Positions 43,769 through 52,635 of a stretch of DNA of 64,000 nucleotides are shown piece by piece. The DNA is from Chelatococcus sp. YT9 (GTDB lineage Bacteria > Pseudomonadota > Alphaproteobacteria > Rhizobiales > Beijerinckiaceae), in contig NZ_JAHBRW010000002.1 of assembly GCF_018398315.1 (NCBI RefSeq), positions 1,720,637 through 1,784,636 on the forward strand, read 5' to 3'. The notes below the pieces were generated by a model, which worked only from the letters and a program-made list of their open reading frames with translations, searched no databases and was not told the origin of the DNA. The first letter of the stretch is position 1. Each line of letters opens with the position of its first letter. Position numbers and translations under genes: made by a program.

Positions 43769-44899
43769 CTAACCGCCAGCCTGACCATGCCCGGCCGCGC
43801 TGTCATCTCCCGCGTCGATGCGATCCTCGTCCGCAGGACGGATGGATCCACCTGCTGCGGGATATACGGGCAGGAGCTTGTGTAAGCCGCCGGGCTCCTC
43901 GCCGTTGATGGCACGGACGAGCATTTGTGCGGCCTCGAGACCAATCTCATAAGCCGGTGAGGTCACGCTGCTGAGCACCGGTGTAGAAAATTTGCGAAAC
44001 CAGAAGGCGTTGAAACCCGTAACCATGATGTCACCCGGCACCTCGAACCCGCAGCGGGTCGCGGCCTGAATCGCGGCGAGGCCGAGTTGATCGTTGCCGC
44101 CCATGATGGCGTCGGGGACAGGGCCGTTGCTAAGCTGCTCCACTATCTCCTCGACCGATGTTTCAAAATCCTCCTCATGGGACGTGAAATAGTCCACCGT
44201 GAGCTGCCCCGCGGCAATCCGGGCGCGCGTGGCCTCCGCAATCCCCGCAGCGCGCTGCTCCGTTCCAGGCCAGATCTGGCGCGGCATGACGCACAAAAGC
44301 CGGCTGACATTGCGGCGCAGCAGATCCTCCGCCAGCGCCGCAGCCCCACCCCTGTCATCCTGGCGCACGGAACTCGCTGTCGTCATATCGTCCGGTGGCA
44401 GGTCCTGCACGATCAGCATCGGCAAGTTGAGCTGCGCGAGTGTTCGATAGGTGGCGACGCGTTCGCCACGTTCACCGGAGACCATGACGGCAAACCCGTC
44501 GTAGCCCGTGCTGCGGCCGACAAACGCGGCCAGGGCCTCCTGATCCTGCAGACCATTGACCATGAGGCCGTAGCCGACCGTCGCCAGATAGTTACTCATG
44601 CCCGCGGCGACCTGCGTGATATAGGGGTCGTCGAGGAAGCGCCGGTCCGGATGCATGACTGTCAGCCCCAGCGCGAACTCGCGCTGCAGACGCAAGCTTC
44701 GGCCACTGCGCTGCGGCCGGTAGCCCAGTTCATCAATCGCGGCGCGCACGCGCTCTGCGACCTCCTTGCCGACGCGTGCCATGCGTCCGTTGATAACGTT
44801 CGACACCGTCATCACGGACACGTTCGCACGCTCGGCCACATGGCGTAGGCTCGGCTGTGTCTGGCGCGCAGCAGCGGGCTTCTTGCTCATCAAATTCAT
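43769..44899 (-). CDS. LacI-family transcriptional regulator (regulator 3)
   Basis: A 376-residue regulator. The helix-turn-helix LRHVAERANVSVMTVSNVIN lies at about residues 18-37, and the hinge ELGYRPQRSGRSLRLQR follows. The ligand domain has ALGLTVMHPDRRFLDDPYI-like, DAIMGGNDQLGLAAIQA and DIMVTGFNAFWFRKFSTP segments. It is divergent from the aldonate dehydratase operon. The GATTTAACGATAAATC palindrome in the shared spacer, repeated at 52575-52590, is its likely operator. Confidence 0.92.
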   Translation of the reverse strand: MNLMSKKPAAARQTQPSLRHVAERANVSVMTVSNVINGRMARVGKEVAERVRAAIDELGYRPQRSGRSLRLQREFALGLTVMHPDRRFLDDPYITQVAAGMSNYLATVGYGLMVNGLQDQEALAAFVGRSTGYDGFAVMVSGERGERVATYRTLAQLNLPMLIVQDLPPDDMTTASSVRQDDRGGAAALAEDLLRRNVSRLLCVMPRQIWPGTEQRAAGIAEATRARIAAGQLTVDYFTSHEEDFETSVEEIVEQLSNGPVPDAIMGGNDQLGLAAIQAATRCGFEVPGDIMVTGFNAFWFRKFSTPVLSSVTSPAYEIGLEAAQMLVRAINGEEPGGLHKLLPVYPAAGGSIRPADEDRIDAGDDSAAGHGQAGG

Positions 44900-44958
44900 C
44901 TACAATGCTTTGCTACGCCCTCGCCATCCCTATTCGGTACAGCCGCTTCAAGCCATCT

Positions 44959-44986
44959 TGATTTAACGATAAATCATATTTAGAAA
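44959..44986 (+). promoter_or_regulatory. Promoter and LacI operator 3a before the dehydratase operon
   Basis: GATTTAACGATAAATC at 44960-44975 has perfect 6-bp arms around ACGA. It overlaps the TTGATT hexamer (44959-44964); TAGAAA at 44981-44986 is a fair -10 with 16 bp spacing. The same sequence in reverse orientation, with two mismatches, lies in the aldolase promoter at 52575-52590. Confidence 0.7.
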
Positions 44987-45035
44987 TCTTGGAAGCTACC
45001 GTTCCAAGAACGAGACCTTCCGCAACGAGGCTTCC

Positions 45036-46763
45036 ATGTCGGGATCACGAAAACGCCTGCGCTCCGCCGAATGGTTTGGCGGGCATGAGAAGGGTGCATT
45101 CATCCATCGGAGCTGGATGAAGAACCAGGGCTTCGCGCCGCATCTTTTCGATGGCCGCCCGGTCATCGGCATCTGCAACACCTGGTCCGAGCTCACCCCT
45201 TGCAACGGCCAGCTGCGCGATCTCGCGGAGCAGGTGAAGCGCGGCGTCTACGAGGCCGGCGGCTTTCCGGTGGAATTCCCGGTGATGTCGCTCGGCGAAT
45301 CCAACATGCGGCCGACGGCCATGATGTTCCGCAATCTCGCGGCGATCGAGGTCGAGGAAGGTATCCGCGCCAATCCGGTCGACGGCGTCGTGCTGCTCGT
45401 CGGCTGCGACAAGACCACCCCAGCGCTTCTGATGGGGGCGGCAAGCTGCGATCTGCCGGCCATTCTCGTATCTGCTGGCCCCATGCTGAGCGGCAGCTTC
45501 ATGGGCCGCATGCTCGGCTCCGGCACCGACGTCTGGCGGCTCAGCGAAGAGATGCGCGCCGGTGCCATCACCGATGAGGAGTTCACGGCCGCCGAAAGCG
45601 CCATGAGCCGTTCCCCCGGCACCTGCAACACCATGGGCACCGCCTCGACCATGGCGAGCCTCTCCGAGACCATGGGCATGACGCTGCCGGGCAACGCGGC
45701 AATCCCTTCGGTCGACGCGCGGCGGCGCGTGCTCGCCTTCATGAGCGGTCGCCGCATCGTGGAGATGGTCAACGACGATTTTCGCATGTCGAAAATTCTC
45801 ACGCGCAAGGCGTTCGAGAACGCCATCCGGGTGAATGCTGCCATTGGCGGCTCGACCAACGCGGTCATCCATCTGCAGGCTCTCGCGGGGCGTGTCGGGG
45901 TGGAGTTCAGCCTTGACGACTGGGACAGACTCGGTCGGGACGTGCCGACGATTGTCGATCTCATGCCGTCCGGCCGCTTCCTGATGGAGGATTTCTTCAA
46001 TGCCGGCGGCATGCCGGCCGTGTTGCGGCGGCTCCTCGACGCCGGTCTCCTGCACGGCGATGCGTTGACCGTCAACGGCCGCACCATCGCGGAGAACAAC
46101 GGCAACGCCAGGATTGAAAGCAGTGAGGTCATCCGCCCGCTGGATAACGCACTGACTGACAATGGCGGCATCATGGTTCTGCGCGGCAATCTCGCGCCGA
46201 ATGGCGCCATCCTCAAGCCCTCAGCAGCAACGCCGGCCCTGCTCACCCATCGCGGCCGGGCGGTCGTCTTCGAGGACATCGATGACTATCATGCGCGCAT
46301 CGATGATCCCGATCTCGATGTGGACGAGACCTGCATCCTCGTCCTGAAGAACTGCGGCCCGCGCGGCTATCCCGGCATGCCGGAGGTTGGCAACATGGGC
46401 CTCCCGCGCAAGGTGCTGCAACGTGGGGTCACCGACATGGTGCGCATTTCGGACGCTCGCATGAGTGGCACGGCTTACGGCACCGTCGTGCTGCACGTCG
46501 CGCCGGAAGCTGCGATCGGCGGGGCATTAGCCCTCGTGCGCAATGGCGACATGATCGAGCTCGATGCGCCCAACAATCGGCTGCACCTCGACATCACCGA
46601 GGAGGAACTGGCCGCGCGTCGCGCGAAGTGGGTCGCACCGGAGCCGCCGGACAGCGGCTACCAGCGGCTTTTCATCGACCAGATCCTGCAGGCGGACCAG
46701 GGCTGCGATTTCAATTTCTTGGCTGGCTGTCGCGGCGCGCCCGTCGCGCGTGACTACGTGTGA
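45036..46763 (+). CDS. IlvD/Edd-family dehydratase, L-arabinonate/aldonate dehydratase type
   Basis: A 575-residue enzyme expected to remove water from a sugar acid, giving a 2-keto-3-deoxy acid. Cys56 (LTPCNGQL), Cys124 (LVGCDKTTP) and Cys197 (SPGTCNTMGTAS) have the spacing of 2Fe-2S ligands in characterised L-arabinonate dehydratase. Lys126 corresponds to the metal-site lysine. The N-terminal SAEWFGGHEKGAFIHRSWMK is typical of the sugar-acid branch rather than IlvD of valine synthesis. GAGG precedes the ATG. It is the first gene of the LacI-3 operon, 15 bases before the ceramidase-like gene. Confidence 0.9.
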   Translation: MSGSRKRLRSAEWFGGHEKGAFIHRSWMKNQGFAPHLFDGRPVIGICNTWSELTPCNGQLRDLAEQVKRGVYEAGGFPVEFPVMSLGESNMRPTAMMFRNLAAIEVEEGIRANPVDGVVLLVGCDKTTPALLMGAASCDLPAILVSAGPMLSGSFMGRMLGSGTDVWRLSEEMRAGAITDEEFTAAESAMSRSPGTCNTMGTASTMASLSETMGMTLPGNAAIPSVDARRRVLAFMSGRRIVEMVNDDFRMSKILTRKAFENAIRVNAAIGGSTNAVIHLQALAGRVGVEFSLDDWDRLGRDVPTIVDLMPSGRFLMEDFFNAGGMPAVLRRLLDAGLLHGDALTVNGRTIAENNGNARIESSEVIRPLDNALTDNGGIMVLRGNLAPNGAILKPSAATPALLTHRGRAVVFEDIDDYHARIDDPDLDVDETCILVLKNCGPRGYPGMPEVGNMGLPRKVLQRGVTDMVRISDARMSGTAYGTVVLHVAPEAAIGGALALVRNGDMIELDAPNNRLHLDITEEELAARRAKWVAPEPPDSGYQRLFIDQILQADQGCDFNFLAGCRGAPVARDYV

Positions 46764-46778
46764 GAAGCGGAGAACGAC

Positions 46779-48182
46779 ATGCTGAAAATAGGAGTCGGGC
46801 GCCAGGACATGACGCCCCCCGTGGGCATCCCCCATACATTATGGGGCGCCCGCACGCGTGAGACGGCCGATCGCATTCACATTCCCCTCAATGCGACTGC
46901 GCTATGCCTTGATAACGACGGCACGCGGGTGCTGATCGTCGAGATCGATGTGACCGGCCTGCCAACGGCAGTGTCTAACGAAATCCGTGGCGAACTCAGC
47001 AAGGCGACTGGCATTCCCGTCTCCCATATCAGCCTCGGCTTTACGCACACCCATAGCGCTCCTGTCTGGAATGCGGAAACGACCAATGGCGCCTCGGCCG
47101 ATTTGCCGGGCATGGAACTGATGCCCCCCTGGCGTGAAAAAACCGTCGGCGCCATTCTTGCCGCGGCCAAGACAGCTTGTGACACCCTCCAGCCGGCCCG
47201 GTTCGCCTCGGGCTATGGACAGAGTGAAGTCACGGTGCACCGGCGGTTCCGCACGCCGGAGGGACGCGTCGTTGTCAGTCCCAATCCCGGCGGTGAACGC
47301 GATACGACCGTCACCGTGCTGCGCTTCGATGATCTCGATGGCAACACCATCGCGAGCGTCGTCGGCTATAGCACCCACCCGATCGTCCTGGCGCACCAGA
47401 ATTCGGCCATCAGCGCCGAGTGGCCGGGCGCCATGAAGCGCTCTGTGGAGACCTTGCTCGGCGGCACCTGCATCTTCCTGCAGGGCTGCGCGGGCGACCA
47501 AATCCCGTATGAAGCGCTGACCGGCGACGTGCGCGTCGCCGAGCGCATAGGCAACCGTATAGCAGCCGATGCCGCGAGTGCGCTCACGGCGCTGTCCCCC
47601 TTGAACCACCGTGATGTTTTCAGCCACGTGGTCGAGTCCGGGGCGCCGCTCGGCATGAAGACGCGCGAGGTCCTACCCGACAGCCCGACAGAACTCGCCG
47701 TGGCGGCAGTGACTGTCGACCTGCCTGTCCGCACCTTCGAGCCGATCGAAACCCTTGAGCAGCGCGCGGCGGAGACGCGAGCGGTATTTCTGGGGCTTGA
47801 CCGGGAGACGGCCGATCACGCTGATATCGCCGATGTTCATTTCCGCGCCCGGCGTGCCGATATCATGTTGACGATGGCGAAGCGCGCCTTCGGGATGACG
47901 ACGGTGCCGATTGAGATCCGCGCGATCCGCATCGGCGAGACCGTCCTGGTCTCCGCACCGCTCGAGTTGTTCGCGGCCACGGGGATGGCGATCCGCGAGG
48001 CCTCGCCTTTCACCACGACGTTCACGGGCGGCTACACCAACGGGACCGAGGGCTATCTCCCCCTCGCCCGTTCCTACGACGAGGGGGGCTACGAGACGGA
48101 GCTTGCCTGCTTCGTGGGACCGGCGGCAGAGGGAATTTTCCGCGAGGCCGCCATCAAGCTGGTGCGCGATCTGCGAGGGTGA
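46779..48182 (+). CDS. Neutral/alkaline ceramidase-like N-terminal domain hydrolase
   Basis: A 467-residue protein resembling the N-terminal zinc domain of neutral/alkaline ceramidases (GVGRQDMTPPVGIPHTLWGA, then GFTHTHSAPVWN with the HxH zinc pair, and GYSTHPIVLAHQNSAISAEW). It lacks the C-terminal Ig-like domain of true ceramidases and has no signal peptide, so lipid cleavage is unlikely. It follows the aldonate dehydratase by 15 bases, which suggests a hydrolase (amide, ester or lactone) acting on a sugar-acid derivative. GGAGAACGAC precedes the ATG. Confidence 0.82.
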   Translation: MLKIGVGRQDMTPPVGIPHTLWGARTRETADRIHIPLNATALCLDNDGTRVLIVEIDVTGLPTAVSNEIRGELSKATGIPVSHISLGFTHTHSAPVWNAETTNGASADLPGMELMPPWREKTVGAILAAAKTACDTLQPARFASGYGQSEVTVHRRFRTPEGRVVVSPNPGGERDTTVTVLRFDDLDGNTIASVVGYSTHPIVLAHQNSAISAEWPGAMKRSVETLLGGTCIFLQGCAGDQIPYEALTGDVRVAERIGNRIAADAASALTALSPLNHRDVFSHVVESGAPLGMKTREVLPDSPTELAVAAVTVDLPVRTFEPIETLEQRAAETRAVFLGLDRETADHADIADVHFRARRADIMLTMAKRAFGMTTVPIEIRAIRIGETVLVSAPLELFAATGMAIREASPFTTTFTGGYTNGTEGYLPLARSYDEGGYETELACFVGPAAEGIFREAAIKLVRDLRG

Positions 48183-48188
48183 TCGTGC

Positions 48189-48210
48189 AGCGGGGCGACA
48201 TCGCCCCGCT
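48189..48210 (+). terminator. First hairpin after the ceramidase-like gene
   Basis: AGCGGGGCGA at 48189-48198 pairs with TCGCCCCGCT at 48201-48210, seven bases after the stop. The effective stem is about 9 bp with a tight loop. Confidence 0.55.
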
Positions 48211-48229
48211 ACCCGCCCCAAAAAGAAAG

Positions 48230-48263
48230 AAAGGGCCGCGTGGTGATCATCACGCGGCCCTTT
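48230..48263. terminator. Strong bidirectional rho-independent terminator
   Basis: AAAGGGCCGCGTG at 48230-48242 pairs perfectly with CACGCGGCCCTTT at 48251-48263 (13 bp, 8-base loop). An A-rich tract precedes it and TTT ends it, so it can terminate both convergent operons. Confidence 0.85.
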
Positions 48264-48294
48264 GCTATGGTGTCCTCGCCTGACGCGCAGCTAT

Positions 48295-49188
48295 TCAGTC
48301 GTGGAGCTTGACGCGCGGGTCGAGCACGTCACGCAGGCCATCGCCGAGCAGATTGAGGCCGAGAACCGTCACAGCGATCGCGACGCCCGGAAAGATCGTC
48401 AGCCACGCAGCCTCGCGGATGTAGCTGCGCCCCTCGGCAATCATCATGCCCCAGCTCGGCACGGATGGCGCGGAACCAAGGCCGAGAAAACTGAGGACCG
48501 CCTCGGAGAGCACCGCATAGGCGAAGACGAAGCTGAGCTGCACGATCAGCGGTGCCATGCAGTTCGGCAGGATGTGTCGGCCAATGATCTGGAGATCGTT
48601 GGCGCCGGCGCCGATCGCCGCCTGTACATATTCCATCTCCTTCACCACCAGCACTGACGAGCGCAGGATACGGGCGGTGCGCGGGATATAAACGACCGCG
48701 AGCGAAATCACCGCAGTCATTGCGGACGGCCCCATCGCCGCAGCAATGCCGATGGCAAGAAGAACCGACGGGAAAGCCATCAGGGCATCCGAGACACGCA
48801 TCAGAATGCCATCCAGCCGTCGGTAATAGCCGGCCAGCGCGCCTAGCAGGACGCCGAAGACCGCATTCAATACCACCACGCCCAGTCCGATCGCGAGACT
48901 GAAGCGCGCGCCCCACGCGATGCGGCTGAAAATGTCCCGCCCGAGATTGTCCGTGCCGAGCCAGTATGTCGCGGACGGCAACTGGAAGCGATTCCGGATC
49001 GACATTCGCGCTGGATCGAAGGGCGAGATCACCGGCGCGAGCACCGCCAGAACCGTCACCAGAAGGCAGAGGATCACCCCGATCATGAACGAGCGATGGC
49101 GAAGGAGCCTGCGCACCGTGCGGCTTTTCCAGAATGAACGATGTTCAACGATAGCTGTGGCGCCTGCCATGTCAGTCACCAGTGTCAT
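48295..49188 (-). CDS. ABC transporter permease, DppC-like
   Basis: A 297-residue permease. It has the YWLGTDNLGRDIFSRIAWGA motif near residue 74, the EAA loop QAAIGAGANDLQIIGRHILP and the C-terminal LLGDGLRDVLDPRVKLHD. It overlaps the DppB-like gene by four bases. It is the last gene of the minus-strand operon that starts with the RraA-type aldolase. No ATPase genes accompany it. Confidence 0.9.
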   Translation of the reverse strand: MTLVTDMAGATAIVEHRSFWKSRTVRRLLRHRSFMIGVILCLLVTVLAVLAPVISPFDPARMSIRNRFQLPSATYWLGTDNLGRDIFSRIAWGARFSLAIGLGVVVLNAVFGVLLGALAGYYRRLDGILMRVSDALMAFPSVLLAIGIAAAMGPSAMTAVISLAVVYIPRTARILRSSVLVVKEMEYVQAAIGAGANDLQIIGRHILPNCMAPLIVQLSFVFAYAVLSEAVLSFLGLGSAPSVPSWGMMIAEGRSYIREAAWLTIFPGVAIAVTVLGLNLLGDGLRDVLDPRVKLHD

Positions 49189-50129
49189 TGGAGGCGCACC
49201 CGCGGATCAAGCCATGCGTAAACAAGATCGACTGCAATGTTCAGGAGAAGTAGCGCAGAAGCGACAAAGAGAAGGCCGCCCTGAATCATCGGATAATCAC
49301 GCGCGAGAATCGCATTTCCCAAGAGCGCCCCAATGCCCGGCACCGCGAAGATGGTTTCTACGATGACCGATCCAGATAAAAGGACGGACAGGATCATGCC
49401 GATGACCGTGACGATCGGCATGAGCACGTTGGACATGGCATGCCGCACGATAATCGTGGTCTCGCGCAGCCCTTTCGCGCGGGCGGTGCGAATATAGTCC
49501 TGTCCAAGGATTTCCAGCATCGTGGAACGTGTGAGGCGCGCGAGCAGACCAATCTGCATCAAGGCCATGGAGATCGCCGGCATCGTCGCACTGCGCAGCC
49601 ATGCGATCGGATCTTCGGTGAAAGGTACGTAGCCGCCGGTCGGGAGCCACCCGAGCTGCACCGAGAACAGCACGATCATGACGAGGCCAAGCCAGAAATT
49701 GGGCACCGATACGCCGAGAAGGGCGATCACCATGGCGACCTGGTCGAGAATGCGATTGTGGCGCATCGCGGCCACCATGCCGATCGAAATGCCGAACAAC
49801 ACTGTCAGCACGAGCGAGTAGATCGCCAGCGATATGCTGATGGGCGAGCGCTCGATGACGGTCTCCAGCACAGGCTGGCCGAGGATCAGCGAATGACCGA
49901 GATCACCGTGAAAGAGATTCGAATAGAAAATGCCGAGCTGAACGAGGAAGGACCTATCCAGCCCGAGGTTCTGTCGCAATTGCGCCAGTTCAGCTGGCGT
50001 CGCGTTGGGACCGGCCAGCATCGCCGCCGGGTCGCCCGGCACCAGTTGCATGATGCCGAAGGAGATGAGGCTGACAAGGAACAGGATCGGCACAGCCTGA
50101 GCAATGCGCCTCAGAGCATAAGCTAGCAT
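49185..50129 (-). CDS. ABC transporter permease, DppB-like
   Basis: A 314-residue permease. The first helix is in ALRRIAQAVPILFLVSLISF, and VPGDPAAMLAGPNATPAELA is the typical periplasmic segment. The EAA loop is TARAKGLRETTIIVRHAMSN, and the C-terminus VDLVYAWLDPRVRLQ fits the family. CGGAG precedes the ATG. It lies 49 bases after the binding-protein gene and forms the channel with the DppC-like protein. Confidence 0.9.
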   Translation of the reverse strand: MLAYALRRIAQAVPILFLVSLISFGIMQLVPGDPAAMLAGPNATPAELAQLRQNLGLDRSFLVQLGIFYSNLFHGDLGHSLILGQPVLETVIERSPISISLAIYSLVLTVLFGISIGMVAAMRHNRILDQVAMVIALLGVSVPNFWLGLVMIVLFSVQLGWLPTGGYVPFTEDPIAWLRSATMPAISMALMQIGLLARLTRSTMLEILGQDYIRTARAKGLRETTIIVRHAMSNVLMPIVTVIGMILSVLLSGSVIVETIFAVPGIGALLGNAILARDYPMIQGGLLFVASALLLLNIAVDLVYAWLDPRVRLQ

Positions 50130-50178
50130 GGGAACTCCGCTTGATTGCCGATCCTTATCCGCATCGGGCGTTACGCCT

Positions 50179-51756
50179 TTATTGCTTCAGCCAGACATTG
50201 GAGACACGCGTGTTGAAGAAGGGCACATACCCCTCGACATTCGCTCGTGTTGCTTGAATCTTCGGAATGGCACCGAAGGGGATGGCCATGACCTGATCGA
50301 ACACACGGGCTTGTGCCTTGGCAAAGGCCTCCTTGCGTTTTTCGAGATCCGGGCTCGACGACAGAATATTGAACTGCTTCATGAATTCTTCGTCAGACTT
50401 GTTGCCGACGGGCTTATGCACATTGGACGGATCAGCAAGATTGCGTAAGGACTGGGCCCCGCCCTGGGCAGTCACGGTGATCCAGGTCGTGAAGAAGAAA
50501 TTCCAGCCCTTGTTCTCGTTGACGCTCATGCCAAGCGCCGTCGGCCAGTCGAGCACCAGAAGCTCGGCATTGATGCCAGCCGCCTTCATCTGCTCGGACA
50601 TGACGAGCGCGGTCGTATAAGCACGTGGAATATCACGCGTCGTCAGCAGCACGACCTTCTCGCCCTTATACCCCGCTTCCTTCAGAAGGGCCTTGGCCTT
50701 TTCCGGGTTGTTTTGATTGTAAAGCTCGCTGCCTGCCTCGCTGTAATAAGTCTGTCCAGGAAACTGGAACGACGGATTAAGGCTGAAAGCCCCATCGCTA
50801 GCCGCATCCATAATGTCTTCCATGTTCAGAGAGGCCAAAATCGCCTGGCGCACCTTGAGATTGTCGGTCGGCGCCTGGGAAAGATTGGGATAAGTCAGGT
50901 TCAGGCCAGCATAGTCGAGCTGAACGACCTTGATGTCCTTGTTTTTTGTCAGCCTCTCACGCGATAGCGTCGGCACGTCTTCGACAATCTGGACCTCGCC
51001 GGTTTCCAGCGCCGCCGTTCGTGCGCCGGGTTCAGCGAGCGTGCGGAACGTGACAGTATCGAGGCAGGCTTCCTTCTGCCCGGCGAAGCCCGAAATGCCC
51101 TTGAGCGTCTTGTTCGGCACATAGCCGTCGAAGCGCTTCACCTTGACGTGACTGTCAGCAACGAACTCCACCAGCTCGAACGGCCCGGTGCCGATGGGCT
51201 TTAACTGAGTCGGCTCGGCATTCGATTGGTCGGCTGGCACGATCACGATCGGCACTGTCGACGCCGAGATGCTTTCCAAGAACGTCGCGCGCGGCTCCTT
51301 CAGGATAATGCGGAAGGTCGCGTCATCGGGCGTCTCCCAACGGTCGACCGCGTCCAGCGCCGATCGGTCGATACCAACGCGCTTGTAGCGCGCGAAGGAT
51401 CCTGCGACATCGGCAGATGTCAGCGGCTTCCCATTGTGGAACTTCACTCCGGGGCGCAGCTTGAACGTATAGGTCTTCCCATCGTCGCTGACATCAAGCG
51501 ACTCCGCGAGGTCGAGAACGGGAGCCATGTTCTCGTCGCGCGTCATCAATGTCTCGAAGATGTTCATCGCGACATTGCGTGTTGCGTTCGCAGCGTTCAC
51601 GTGCTGGTCGAGCGTGCTGAGCTTGGCTTCCATGCCGAAAACGAGATCGCCCCCCTTTCGGCCGCAGATCTCAGCCTGTGCCGCGGCCGTCCCCCAGCTC
51701 AGAAGGCCAGCCGCCACAGCAGTGCAGGCCAGAAGTCGTGCCTTGATAAGTGCCAT
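50179..51756 (-). CDS. ABC transporter substrate-binding protein, family 5
   Basis: A 525-residue receptor. The signal peptide is KARLLACTAVAAGLLSWG, with cleavage near AAAQA; the mature protein begins EICGRKGGDLVFGME. Family-5 motifs include LRPGVKFHNGKPLTSADVAG and KPIGTGPFELVEF. ATG 51756 is preferred over 51762 because GGGG then lies at usable distance. It is in the LacI-3 regulon, so the ligand may be a sugar acid or its conjugate rather than a peptide (inference). Confidence 0.9.
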   Translation of the reverse strand: MALIKARLLACTAVAAGLLSWGTAAAQAEICGRKGGDLVFGMEAKLSTLDQHVNAANATRNVAMNIFETLMTRDENMAPVLDLAESLDVSDDGKTYTFKLRPGVKFHNGKPLTSADVAGSFARYKRVGIDRSALDAVDRWETPDDATFRIILKEPRATFLESISASTVPIVIVPADQSNAEPTQLKPIGTGPFELVEFVADSHVKVKRFDGYVPNKTLKGISGFAGQKEACLDTVTFRTLAEPGARTAALETGEVQIVEDVPTLSRERLTKNKDIKVVQLDYAGLNLTYPNLSQAPTDNLKVRQAILASLNMEDIMDAASDGAFSLNPSFQFPGQTYYSEAGSELYNQNNPEKAKALLKEAGYKGEKVVLLTTRDIPRAYTTALVMSEQMKAAGINAELLVLDWPTALGMSVNENKGWNFFFTTWITVTAQGGAQSLRNLADPSNVHKPVGNKSDEEFMKQFNILSSSPDLEKRKEAFAKAQARVFDQVMAIPFGAIPKIQATRANVEGYVPFFNTRVSNVWLKQ

Positions 51757-51843
51757 CTTCATCCCCTTTGTTGCGTTTAAAGCGACGTGCCGTTCGGCAT
51801 CTTTCGTGCGGCGCAGCCTTCGCCGGTATGGAGAACGAACCGG

Positions 51844-52524
51844 TCAGAGAATGCCGAACTTGGCGAAGACATTCGCCAGCGTCTCGCCCGCCGCGAGCTC
51901 TGCCAAGGTGTTGCGTTCGCCCTTGAGGCGCTCTGAAGCCCGCCGCAGGACGTCAGCCTCGACAGCTCTTGGCACAACGACGACCCCGTCCACGTCGCCA
52001 AAGACAAGGTCGCCGCTCGCGACCTTTACCCCTGCGCATTCAATTCCGACATCGAGCGCGACGATCTTCCCCCGTCCCTTGGAATCGATCGGGGCAATGC
52101 CGCCATGGAAGACGGGGTAACCGATGGAGCGGATCTCACGCGTGTCGCGGACGCAGCCGTCCATGAGGGCGCCAGCGGAGCCACGGAAATTGGCGGCGGT
52201 GCTGAGAAGTCCGCCCCAGGGCGCGATCCGTCCGGACATGCCACAGGCGAAGACCGGAATCTCGTCGCGCTTGAGGCTGTCGACAAGCGCGATTTCCAGC
52301 TCGTAGGGATTTTCGCCAGGCTGCGGCCGCTCGTAGACCTCAAGATAGAGCGCGGTGCGCGCACGCCCCACCATCACACTCGTCTCATCGAGTGGCCGGA
52401 TGGTGTGGGGCATCGCCTGGTTCACGTAGCCCAGATCATCCAGCACATCGGACAAGAGGGCGCTGAAGTAGTGCTCTCGCATGTCACGCAACGACGGGTA
52501 AGCATCAATTATGGTCTCGGCCAT
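51844..52524 (-). CDS. RraA-family protein, class II pyruvate aldolase type
   Basis: A 226-residue RraA/HMG-aldolase fold protein. It carries the full aldolase signature G-X20-R-D-X2-E: Gly105, Arg126, Asp127 and Glu130 (GALMDGCVRDTRE). Such enzymes split 4-hydroxy-2-keto acids to pyruvate plus a carbonyl product. It is the first gene of an operon with a dipeptide-type importer. It shares its operator with the aldonate dehydratase operon, so it may cleave the 2-keto-3-deoxy acid formed there. The reading frame continues upstream to 52884, but that would overlap the helicase gene; ATG 52524 fits the family length. Confidence 0.85.
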   Translation of the reverse strand: MAETIIDAYPSLRDMREHYFSALLSDVLDDLGYVNQAMPHTIRPLDETSVMVGRARTALYLEVYERPQPGENPYELEIALVDSLKRDEIPVFACGMSGRIAPWGGLLSTAANFRGSAGALMDGCVRDTREIRSIGYPVFHGGIAPIDSKGRGKIVALDVGIECAGVKVASGDLVFGDVDGVVVVPRAVEADVLRRASERLKGERNTLAELAAGETLANVFAKFGIL

Positions 52525-52574
52525 CACACACTCGGTCAATGGTGGGCTGCCTGGAAGCGGGCCGCCTCGGTTTT

Positions 52575-52614
52575 GATTTATCGTTAAACTATGGCCGGGC
52601 GGACAGTGAGTCAA
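52575..52614 (-). promoter_or_regulatory. Promoter and LacI operator 3b before the RraA/transporter operon
   Basis: On the minus strand TTGACT (52614 to 52609) and TAGTTT (52591 to 52586) are 17 bp apart. GATTTATCGTTAAACT at 52575-52590 overlaps the -10. It matches the reverse complement of the operator at 44960-44975 at 14 of 16 positions. Confidence 0.65.
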
Positions 52615-52635
52615 CTGGCTTTTCACGCCTCTCCA

